This document shows, piece by piece, positions 1-8,317 of a DNA stretch of 64,000 nucleotides. How positions within the stretch are numbered: the first letter of the stretch is position 1; each line of letters starts with the position of its first letter. This stretch comes from Sphingobacteriales bacterium (GTDB lineage Bacteria > Bacteroidota > Bacteroidia > Chitinophagales > Chitinophagaceae): the NCBI GenBank assembly GCA_012270485.1, contig JAAXIF010000098.1:142909-206908 (forward strand), read 5' to 3'. The position numbers were made by a program, and so were the translations under genes. The notes under the pieces are model-generated. The model was not told where the DNA came from and ran no database searches. It saw nothing but the letters and a program-made list of their open reading frames with translations.

Positions 1-1
1 T

Positions 2-3000
2 ATTATTACTGTTACGGTACTACCTGCTGTAACTACTGCCAATGCAGGTACTGATCAGTCAATTTGTAATGTTACCGGTATACCCCTGAATGGCAATAAT
101 CCTACATCGGGAGCAGGTACATGGTCTGTACTTCCAGGAGCACCTTCAACTGTTACTTTTACCAATGCAGCTAGTCACAATACCACTGTAACAGGTATGG
201 TTGCAGGAACTTATCAATTTGTATGGACGATTTCTAATGGTACCTGTACCGATTCAAAAGATACCGTTCAAGTAGTAATTCATCCTCCTTCTGTACCCGG
301 TAATATCACTGCTGAAGCCACTGTTTGTGCAATCGCAAACAATGGAACACTGACTTTGATGGGTAATACAGGTAATGTTATCAGATGGGAATCTTCTACT
401 GATTATGGAACTTCTTGGACCAATATTCCGAACACTACCAATACACTGGATTATAATAACCTCAGTTCAACAACTACATTCAGAGCTGCTGTTCAGAACC
501 AAAATTGTCCGGCATTATATACCAATCTCAACACCATTACAGTTCTACAACCTGTAACACCTGCCAATGCCGGACCGGATACTACATTCATCAATGGTGT
601 ATCTAGCTATACACTCAATGGTAATATACCAAGTTCAGGAACAGGTGTATGGTCAGTTGTGCCGGGTGCTACCTCACCACTTAATTTTTCAGGAATCACC
701 AATCCGAAAGCAACCATTACGGGTCTTGATTATGTTCATGGTACGCCACCAACAGACGGAAAATATTTACTGGTATGGACAATCTCAAATGGTTATTGTC
801 CTGTTTCGACAGATACCATGCAGATTACAGTACAACCACCAACAAATCCGGGTATCATCGGACCCGATGCAGTGGTTTGTACTGGTAATAACAGTGGCAC
901 TTTACAGCTCACAGACTATCTCGGAACCATTCTTCAGTGGGAACTCTCTGTTACTAATGGTGCTACATGGACTGTGATTTCTTCTACCATAGGTACCAAT
1001 CAAGATACATACACGTATAATAATCTTACGCAGACAACTTTATTCAGAGCGCTGGTAAAAAATGGTGTGGGTGCTGAATTGTATTCAGGTATTGCAGCCA
1101 CTGTTACAGTGCTTGAATTGGTAACTCCAGCCAATGCAGGTCCAGATCAATTCCTGTGTAATACAACATCTACAACACTTGCTGGTAATAGCCCTACTTC
1201 GGGAATGGGAACATGGTCTGCACTTCCCGGTAACCCTACCGCTGTATCTTTTTCGAATGCTGCAGATCCGAATAGTGTAGTGAGTGGTTTAAGCTATGGC
1301 ACTTATCAATTTGTATGGACGATCTCAAACGGTATTTGTTCAGATTCACAGGATATAGTCGCTATCACTATTCAACAACCAACCATTGCCGGTTCCATCA
1401 GTGCAGATAATACTGTATGTGTTACCAGCAATAACGGAACTTTACAACTTACCGGTTATTTTGGAAGTATCATACAAACCGAATATTCTACGGATAATGG
1501 TATCACATGGGCAGGTGTTACAAATACTGCCAATCAAAGTACGATCAGCTATACCAATCTTACACAAACTACACAATACCGTAGCCAGATAAAAAATGGC
1601 GTTTGTCCTGCATTGGTTACGAATATTGTTACGGTTACCGTATTACCGGAAGTTACTCCAGCCAATGCAGGTGCAGATCAGGTAATATGTAATACAACGG
1701 CTGCAACATTGAATGCTAATAACCCTACTTCAGGAACAGGTATATGGACCGTTCTTCCCGGAGCACCCTCTACTGTAAGCTTTACCAATGCTGCTGACCC
1801 AGCAACAACTGTAAATGGGCTTACACATGGTACTTATCGTTTTGTATGGACGATCTCGAATACACTTTGTGCCAGTTCTTCCGATATTGTTGAAATACGT
1901 ATTGTACAACCAACTATTGCCGGTAACCTTGTAGCTTCTGCTACTGTTTGTGCTACCAATAATACTGATATACTCACTTTATCAGGTAATAATGGTAGCA
2001 TTATCCGTTGGGAATATTCAACCAATAATGGTGGTTCTTGGAATAATATTTCCAATACTACCAATACTTATACTTATAACAATCTCAATACCACCACTAC
2101 ATACAGAGCACTGAATCAAAATGAAATTTGTCCCGCATTGTATTCCAATGATGTTACCATTACTGTGATTCCACCTGTTACTCCGGCCAATGCTGGTACT
2201 GATCAGGTATTGTGTAATGTAAATGCAATAACACTCAACGGTAATACACCTACATCAGGCACAGGCACATGGACACTGGCTGCCGGTGCTCCTTCAACAG
2301 TAAGCTTTACCAATGCCAATGATCCAAATACAACAGTGAATGGACTTACACACGGCATCTACCATTTCATCTGGACGATCGGTAATGGAATGTGTGATCC
2401 TTCTACTGATATGGTTGAAATACGCATCGTACCTCCAACCATAGCGGGTAGCCTAGTAGCTTCTGCTACTGTTTGTGCTACCAACAATACTGATATACTC
2501 ACACTGTCTGGTAATAACGGAAACATTATTCGCTGGGAATACTCAACTAACAATGGTGGTTCTTGGAATAATATTTCCAATACTACCAATACTTATACTT
2601 ATAACAATCTCAATACCACCACTACATACAGAGCACTGAATCAAAATGAAATTTGTCCCGCATTGTATTCCAATGATGTTACCATTACTGTGATTCCACC
2701 TGTTACTCCGGCCAATGCTGGTACTGATCAGGTATTGTGTAATGTAAATGCAATAACACTCAACGGTAATACACCTACATCAGGCACAGGCACATGGACA
2801 CTGGCTGCCGGTGCTCCTTCAACAGTAAGCTTTACCAATGCCAATGATCCAAATACAACAGTGAATGGACTTACACACGGCATCTACCATTTCATCTGGA
2901 CGATCGGTAATGGAATGTGCGCGCCTTCTGCTGATACGGTTATAGTAAAAATTGATTCGCTTACCATTCCGGGATCATTGGTTGCCGATGCTACTGTATG

Positions 3001-6000
3001 TGCTACCGTCAATGGTAATATCCTTTCACTTAGTGGATATACCGGTGATATACTGAGATGGGAATTATCCACTCTAGGAAATGCTTCATGGATAAATATC
3101 ACCAATACTACCAACACACTCACTTATACCAACTTGAATACAACTACAACTTATCGTGTTGTTGTACAAAGTGGTTCATGTACTCCGTTGTATTCAAATG
3201 AAGTTACCATTACCGTTTTACAACCTGTTACTCCAGCAAATGCAGGTGCAGATCAGCTACTATGTAATGCAGTAACTACTGTATTAGAAGGTCACCAGCC
3301 GGTATCTGGTACAGGTGCTTGGACTCATGTATCAGGACCTACTATTCCTGTTTTTGCCAATGCCACGGATCCACGTACGGCTGTCAATGGGTTAACTGTT
3401 GGAACTTATGTTTTTGTATGGACCATTACCAATACCCTTTGTATTGATTCAAAAGATACTGTTCAAATTACGATTGCGCCGGTGACTGTTCCGGGTGTAT
3501 TATCAGCTAATGCCACTGTTTGTTCCGGTACCAATAACGGTTCTCTGGAATTAAGCGGAACAACCGGCTCCGTTTTACATTGGGAATATTCTACTGATAA
3601 TGGTATTTCATGGACAGTATTCGCTAATACTAGCAACACATATACTTATACTAATCTAACCGCTTCTACCTTATTCAGGGTATTGGTACAAAATAGCGTT
3701 TGTGCAACGGCTTATTCAAACCCAGTTCAGATTACAGTAATGCCACAGGTTACACTTGCTGTTGCTGGTTTAAATCAGGCTTTGTGTAATAGCAGTATCG
3801 CCAGATTGGAAGGCAACACTCCGTCTTCTGGTGTGGGTATGTGGAGTCAGACTTCCGGACCTACTACAGCCATTTTTGCTGATGCAGGATTTGCAGCTAC
3901 CAATATTTCGGGTCTCAGCACTGGCACTTATCGTTTTGCATGGACCATTTCGAATGCTGTGTGTGCTTCTTCTAGAGATGAAGTTGAACTTAGAATAGAT
4001 CCTTCTACTTCAGCAGGTATCTTATCTGGTAATGATACCGTATGTACCAATATCAATACGGGTACACTATCTATTGCTAATTATACCGGAACCATCATCA
4101 GATGGGAAAGCTCTATTGACAATGGTGCCAACTGGAGCTCATTCAATAGCACACAGAACACTTATAATTATACAAATTTAACAGCCACTACCAGATTCAG
4201 AGTATTGGTACAAAGTGGTGTTTGTGCTTCCTTGTATTCAAATACAGTTACGATTACTGTAAACCCGTTAACAGTAGGTGGACATATCGTGGCGAATGAT
4301 ACGGTTTGTGTTACATCCAATAACGGCACACTACAACTTACCAATTATGTTGGCGACCTTATTCGTTGGGAGTCTTCAATAAACAATGGTAATAGCTGGA
4401 CACTGATTAATTATACCAGTGATCAATATAGTTTCAGTAACCTGCTTTCAACAACCTTGTTTAGGGTAATGGTACAAAGTGGTGTTTGTTCTGCAGCATT
4501 TAGTGATACCGTAAATATTGTTGTTGATGCAGCCACTGTTGCCGGAACACTTAACGGAGCAGATACAGTTTGTTATAACAACAATTCGGGGCAAGTCATA
4601 TTATCAGGTAAACTGGGTAGTGTTATTCAGTGGGAATCGTCTGAAAACAGTGGAGCTATCTGGAGTCCGATCAATACAGCACTTACCGATACAATCCGTT
4701 ACAATAATCTTCAGCGTACTACTTTATACCGTAGTCTCGTGAAAAATGGCACCTGTGCAGTAATGTATACAACGCCTATAGAAATAGCAGTTGTTGAACC
4801 TGTTACCACTGCCAATGCAGGTGATGATATAGTCGTATGTAATGCAGCAAGTTTCTCAACATTAAGAGCAAATACAGCTTTATCAGGAACCGGTATGTGG
4901 AGACAAATAGCAGGACCTAATAATGGTTCCATTGCTGATGCAACCAATCCGAATACTACTGTTTCCGGATTGATACCAGGTACCTATGAATTTGCGTGGG
5001 AAATATCAAATGGTATTTGTGTAAGTTCTTCTGATACAGTATCTGTAAAAGTAGATCGGACAATTGCAGACTTTACTTTGTCTGGAGCTAATAACTGCGG
5101 AAATACAGTTTATCGATTTAATGACCGCAGCCAATCTAATTTCGGCATCGCAGCGTGGAAGTGGAGCATCGCTCCCGGAGATACTGTTTATCAAAAAGAA
5201 AACAATATCAGGTTTACTTCTGAAGGCACTTATACCATGAACTTGAGTGTAGTAAGTAATATAGGATGTGTGAATACTTTGCAAGCACAGTTCTCAGTTA
5301 ATGTCTTTGAGTTTCCGAAGGTAGATATTGATGCGATCAGAGATGTTTGTAAAGGTCAATTAACACAGCTAGCTCCTATCGTCAATTCAAAAGATACCAT
5401 CGCCATGTTGTTATGGAATCTGGGTAATGGTACCAGAAGCTCTGATTCTGTGATTGCTGTTCGCTATCTCATAGACGGACAATATACAGTTCGATTAACT
5501 GCCACAACAGTAAATAACTGTTTTGATTCTGCTTATAAAGCAATGACAGTACATCCACTTCCCGTGATTAATATTACTCCCAACAGTACTATCTGTAAAG
5601 GCGATTCTATTCGCTTGATTGCATCGGGTGCTAGACATTATATTTGGTTCGATCAACTCAACAATATCACTGCAACTGGTACAAATGCAAATATTGTTCG
5701 TCCAACCGGAACCACTACCGTTCGCGTAATAGGTTATGATGAACATGGCTGTAGTGAAATTAAATCTACCAGCATCCGTGTTATACAACCTTTGAAAATG
5801 CTTGCTGCACAAGGTGATACATTGTGTATCGGCGAAAGCAAACAACTGATCGCTACAGGTGCTAGCAGCTACAGATGGTATCCTGAAACCGGATTAAACA
5901 ATACTCAGGTAGCCAACCCTGTTGCAAGACCTGTTGAAACAACAGTGTATAATGTTATTGGTAAAGATGCTTATAACTGCTTTACAGATACTGCACAGAT

Positions 6001-6574
6001 CAAAGTAGTAGTAGGTCATCCTACACCAATCAATATTGGCCGCGATACCATTATTACGGCAGGTACCAGTTTCCAACTAAGGGTTTTATCAACCAATACT
6101 ATCAATGGTGGTAATGATCAAATCAAAAAATGGCGCTGGGGTGGTGATGTTTCTATTAGTTGCCCTACCTGCCCGGCTCCTGAAGTAAAACTTTCCAATG
6201 ATGCCTGCATATCCTGCACAGTAGTGAACAATTACGGCTGTGTTAGTACCGATACCATTTGCATTAAAACACTTTGTCCTGCTACCGAATTATTCGTTCC
6301 AAATGCGTTTTCACCTGATGGCGACGGCGTAAACGATGTTTTACTGGTTCAGGGTAAGGGTATTAAACTGATCAAAAGTTTTAAAATATACAACAGATGG
6401 GGACAGTTGGTTTTCGAGAAAGCCAATTTCTCTCCCGGTGATCCAGCGTATGCATGGAATGGAACAGCATTTGGCAAGGCAGTAACACCGGATGTATTTG
6501 TATATGTATCTGAAGTCATCTGTGAAAAAGGATTACCAACCATATTTAAAGGAAATATAAGCATATTAAAATGA
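2..6574 (+). CDS. Giant repetitive T9SS-secreted adhesin, 5' partial
   Basis: The frame is open from the left edge of the window, so the N-terminus and signal peptide lie outside; the internal ATG at 197 is not the start. The visible part is about 2,190 residues. It is built from a module of about 175 residues made of two Ig/PKD-like halves, one marked by VTPANAG..DQ and WTISN, the other by a TVC motif and RWE.ST.NG.SW. About ten TVC halves are visible. A different PKD-like stretch follows, then a C-terminal domain starting LFVPNAFSPDGDGVND and continuing with IYNRWGQLVFE, the hallmark of gliding-motility-associated (type B) T9SS sorting domains. The protein should cross the outer membrane through T9SS and stay on the surface or be released. 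Its stop overlaps the start of the downstream PorP/SprF gene by an ATGA, which indicates translational coupling with its dedicated partner. The ligand is unknown. Confidence 0.9.
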   Translation: MITVTVLPAVTTANAGTDQSICNVTGIPLNGNNPTSGAGTWSVLPGAPSTVTFTNAASHNTTVTGMVAGTYQFVWTISNGTCTDSKDTVQVVIHPPSVPGNITAEATVCAIANNGTLTLMGNTGNVIRWESSTDYGTSWTNIPNTTNTLDYNNLSSTTTFRAAVQNQNCPALYTNLNTITVLQPVTPANAGPDTTFINGVSSYTLNGNIPSSGTGVWSVVPGATSPLNFSGITNPKATITGLDYVHGTPPTDGKYLLVWTISNGYCPVSTDTMQITVQPPTNPGIIGPDAVVCTGNNSGTLQLTDYLGTILQWELSVTNGATWTVISSTIGTNQDTYTYNNLTQTTLFRALVKNGVGAELYSGIAATVTVLELVTPANAGPDQFLCNTTSTTLAGNSPTSGMGTWSALPGNPTAVSFSNAADPNSVVSGLSYGTYQFVWTISNGICSDSQDIVAITIQQPTIAGSISADNTVCVTSNNGTLQLTGYFGSIIQTEYSTDNGITWAGVTNTANQSTISYTNLTQTTQYRSQIKNGVCPALVTNIVTVTVLPEVTPANAGADQVICNTTAATLNANNPTSGTGIWTVLPGAPSTVSFTNAADPATTVNGLTHGTYRFVWTISNTLCASSSDIVEIRIVQPTIAGNLVASATVCATNNTDILTLSGNNGSIIRWEYSTNNGGSWNNISNTTNTYTYNNLNTTTTYRALNQNEICPALYSNDVTITVIPPVTPANAGTDQVLCNVNAITLNGNTPTSGTGTWTLAAGAPSTVSFTNANDPNTTVNGLTHGIYHFIWTIGNGMCDPSTDMVEIRIVPPTIAGSLVASATVCATNNTDILTLSGNNGNIIRWEYSTNNGGSWNNISNTTNTYTYNNLNTTTTYRALNQNEICPALYSNDVTITVIPPVTPANAGTDQVLCNVNAITLNGNTPTSGTGTWTLAAGAPSTVSFTNANDPNTTVNGLTHGIYHFIWTIGNGMCAPSADTVIVKIDSLTIPGSLVADATVCATVNGNILSLSGYTGDILRWELSTLGNASWINITNTTNTLTYTNLNTTTTYRVVVQSGSCTPLYSNEVTITVLQPVTPANAGADQLLCNAVTTVLEGHQPVSGTGAWTHVSGPTIPVFANATDPRTAVNGLTVGTYVFVWTITNTLCIDSKDTVQITIAPVTVPGVLSANATVCSGTNNGSLELSGTTGSVLHWEYSTDNGISWTVFANTSNTYTYTNLTASTLFRVLVQNSVCATAYSNPVQITVMPQVTLAVAGLNQALCNSSIARLEGNTPSSGVGMWSQTSGPTTAIFADAGFAATNISGLSTGTYRFAWTISNAVCASSRDEVELRIDPSTSAGILSGNDTVCTNINTGTLSIANYTGTIIRWESSIDNGANWSSFNSTQNTYNYTNLTATTRFRVLVQSGVCASLYSNTVTITVNPLTVGGHIVANDTVCVTSNNGTLQLTNYVGDLIRWESSINNGNSWTLINYTSDQYSFSNLLSTTLFRVMVQSGVCSAAFSDTVNIVVDAATVAGTLNGADTVCYNNNSGQVILSGKLGSVIQWESSENSGAIWSPINTALTDTIRYNNLQRTTLYRSLVKNGTCAVMYTTPIEIAVVEPVTTANAGDDIVVCNAASFSTLRANTALSGTGMWRQIAGPNNGSIADATNPNTTVSGLIPGTYEFAWEISNGICVSSSDTVSVKVDRTIADFTLSGANNCGNTVYRFNDRSQSNFGIAAWKWSIAPGDTVYQKENNIRFTSEGTYTMNLSVVSNIGCVNTLQAQFSVNVFEFPKVDIDAIRDVCKGQLTQLAPIVNSKDTIAMLLWNLGNGTRSSDSVIAVRYLIDGQYTVRLTATTVNNCFDSAYKAMTVHPLPVINITPNSTICKGDSIRLIASGARHYIWFDQLNNITATGTNANIVRPTGTTTVRVIGYDEHGCSEIKSTSIRVIQPLKMLAAQGDTLCIGESKQLIATGASSYRWYPETGLNNTQVANPVARPVETTVYNVIGKDAYNCFTDTAQIKVVVGHPTPINIGRDTIITAGTSFQLRVLSTNTINGGNDQIKKWRWGGDVSISCPTCPAPEVKLSNDACISCTVVNNYGCVSTDTICIKTLCPATELFVPNAFSPDGDGVNDVLLVQGKGIKLIKSFKIYNRWGQLVFEKANFSPGDPAYAWNGTAFGKAVTPDVFVYVSEVICEKGLPTIFKGNISILK
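2027..2919 (+). repeat. Perfect 368-bp direct repeat inside the adhesin gene
   Basis: Positions 2027-2394 and 2552-2919 are identical base for base by eye and lie 525 bp apart, exactly one 175-codon module. The sequence just before each copy (about 1930 and 2455) is similar but has diverged. Neighbouring modules differ much more, so this points to a recent in-frame duplication or gene conversion between modules. Confidence 0.93.
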
Positions 6575-7605
6575 GCAAAAATTCTACCCTTCGCTTTATT
6601 GCTTTAGCAGCAATACTCATCACCGGTAAAGTTCATGCACAGGATTTTACCTTCTCTCAGTTTTATGAACAGCCGCTATTGCGCAATCCTGCTTTGGCGG
6701 GTGTGTTCACAGGCGATATTAGGGCTTCTGTAGCACACAGAAGTCAGTGGGGAAGTGTTACCGTTCCATTTAAAACATCTGCCATGAGTGTAGAACACAA
6801 AATTCCCATGGGCGGTAAAAATGATTTTCTCACCATCGCTTCACAAATGAGTATTGATGTTGCCGGAGATCTTCGTCTGAGAAGAACGCAAATACTTCCT
6901 GCTATTAATTATCACAAATCATTGAGCAACGACAACGATACTTATCTTTCTCTGGCATTCATGGGTGGACCCGTTTCTAGTCAGTTTGATGCTTCAAAAT
7001 TAAAAATGGGTGACCAGTTTCGTGGCGGAGAATACAATGCCGCCAACCCTAGTGCACAGCCCATCACAAATTCGGGTTATTCCTATTGGGATCTCAGTAC
7101 AGGCTTATCATTGAGTACTTCCTTTAATGATAAAACCAGGGTGTATGTAGCAGCCGGCTTATCACATGTAACCAACCCAACCATCAAATCTGTTACAGGA
7201 TCAACAGAAAATTTTCTTTCACCCAGACTCTCTTTCAATGCAGGCATTAATGCACCATCAGGCGAACGGAGCCGAATCATGGGTTTCATAGATTATTTTA
7301 CACAGAACAACAATAAACAAATTCTCGGAGGCCTGTTATATGGAATGACCATTAGAGAATATGATGATGGTAATGAACCTGATTTGTTCTATATCGGTAG
7401 TTTTATGAGATGGGGCGATGCTTTAATACCCACTGTAAAAATGGAATTTGAGCATTTCAGTATTGGCGTAAGTTATGATGTGAATATATCTAAACTAAAA
7501 GTAGTTTCAAACTGGAGAGGTGGACTCGAATTAACAGCAACCTACCGTGGATTCCTAAAAATCAGAAACTCTAGCATTGATAAAACAAGATGCGTAAGAT
7601 TTTAA
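6571..7605 (+). CDS. PorP/SprF family type IX secretion system outer-membrane protein
   Basis: 344 residues with a signal peptide (cleavage probably after KVHA, before QDF). The opening FTFSQFYEQPLLRNPALAGVF is the typical start of the PorP/SprF family, in which asparagine and proline sit in a LNPA-like motif. The rest alternates short amphipathic strands, as expected for an outer-membrane beta barrel. Family members are needed to export or anchor partner adhesins that carry type B sorting domains. Its ATG overlaps the stop of the giant adhesin by four bases, so the pair is almost certainly one transcription unit. A second paralogue lies at 10942-11931 with a different adhesin, consistent with one PorP/SprF per adhesin. 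Which PorP protein serves which cargo is inferred from position only. Confidence 0.92.
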   Translation: MSKNSTLRFIALAAILITGKVHAQDFTFSQFYEQPLLRNPALAGVFTGDIRASVAHRSQWGSVTVPFKTSAMSVEHKIPMGGKNDFLTIASQMSIDVAGDLRLRRTQILPAINYHKSLSNDNDTYLSLAFMGGPVSSQFDASKLKMGDQFRGGEYNAANPSAQPITNSGYSYWDLSTGLSLSTSFNDKTRVYVAAGLSHVTNPTIKSVTGSTENFLSPRLSFNAGINAPSGERSRIMGFIDYFTQNNNKQILGGLLYGMTIREYDDGNEPDLFYIGSFMRWGDALIPTVKMEFEHFSIGVSYDVNISKLKVVSNWRGGLELTATYRGFLKIRNSSIDKTRCVRF

Positions 7606-7610
7606 CAGCA

Positions 7611-8309
7611 TCACATCACAAACAAATAGGAAATGAACTGACAAGCGGCTCCTACCAACAGGCCATAATAGATTTCTGCATGGGTATGATCACTTACCAG
7701 TAATCTCGATGTACAAATCAGGCCTGCAAGAAGAATAGCCATGCTGATGAAAAAGCCAAAAGGAAGTTGATAATAATAGGAAAATAGAATCACTGCCATC
7801 ACAGCACCACCGGCGGCCATGGCATGAAGACTGATTTTAATAAAATTATTAAAGACCAAGCCAATTGATGTTGCAACAAATATGCCCATGAAGAAAAATT
7901 TAAGCACTATTGGCTGGTCAGTAAAATTGCGGCTTAGATAATACATCCACCAATAAAAAAACATCGTGATCACAAAAGGAATGATTCTTTCTTTTTGCGT
8001 CCTCAAAAAAATACTTTCACTGAATTTCAAGCGCCATAAAAGAAAGACTGCAAAAGCAGGAAAAAAAGCAGTTAGCCAAAATAAGCCGAACAACCTCATC
8101 TTTAACTGCCAGGGTGAAATACCGGCAAACTCATAAGGTACTTGTTTCATCAAAAAGAAGAAAATATAGGTAGGGATAAACAGTGGGTGAAACACATACG
8201 AAATAATCTTCGCAGGTATTACCAGCAATAATAACTGCTTATCATTTTTTTCAACAACTTCATTCATGATCATCCTTATTTCGGTGCATGATTTTTTTCG
8301 ACACCGCAA
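7611..8309 (-). CDS. PAP2-like integral membrane protein
   Basis: 232 residues, strongly hydrophobic, with about six membrane segments. The C-terminal half carries KISLHAMAAGG and then SRLLVSDHTHAEIYYG, which resembles the second (S-x-H) and third (SR...H...D/E) motifs of PAP2-type lipid phosphatases. The first motif (K-x6-RP) is not clear; RTQKERIIPF is the nearest stretch. It may therefore act on a lipid phosphate such as undecaprenyl pyrophosphate or a phosphatidylglycerol phosphate, or be an inactive relative. It lies 8 nt after the stop of the OmpA-family gene and is probably the last gene of the 14278-7611 minus-strand operon. Met13 or Met15 (8273 or 8267) are alternative starts that remove a charged N-terminus. 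It converges on the plus-strand PorP gene with 5 nt between stops. Confidence 0.6.
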   Translation of the reverse strand: MRCRKKSCTEIRMIMNEVVEKNDKQLLLLVIPAKIISYVFHPLFIPTYIFFFLMKQVPYEFAGISPWQLKMRLFGLFWLTAFFPAFAVFLLWRLKFSESIFLRTQKERIIPFVITMFFYWWMYYLSRNFTDQPIVLKFFFMGIFVATSIGLVFNNFIKISLHAMAAGGAVMAVILFSYYYQLPFGFFISMAILLAGLICTSRLLVSDHTHAEIYYGLLVGAACQFISYLFVM

Positions 8310-8317
8310 TACTACAA

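Noticed and set aside
1834-3123. Minus-strand ORFs opposite the adhesin (76-79 residues)
   Set aside because: They recur because the module recurs and merely mirror the adhesin coding sequence.
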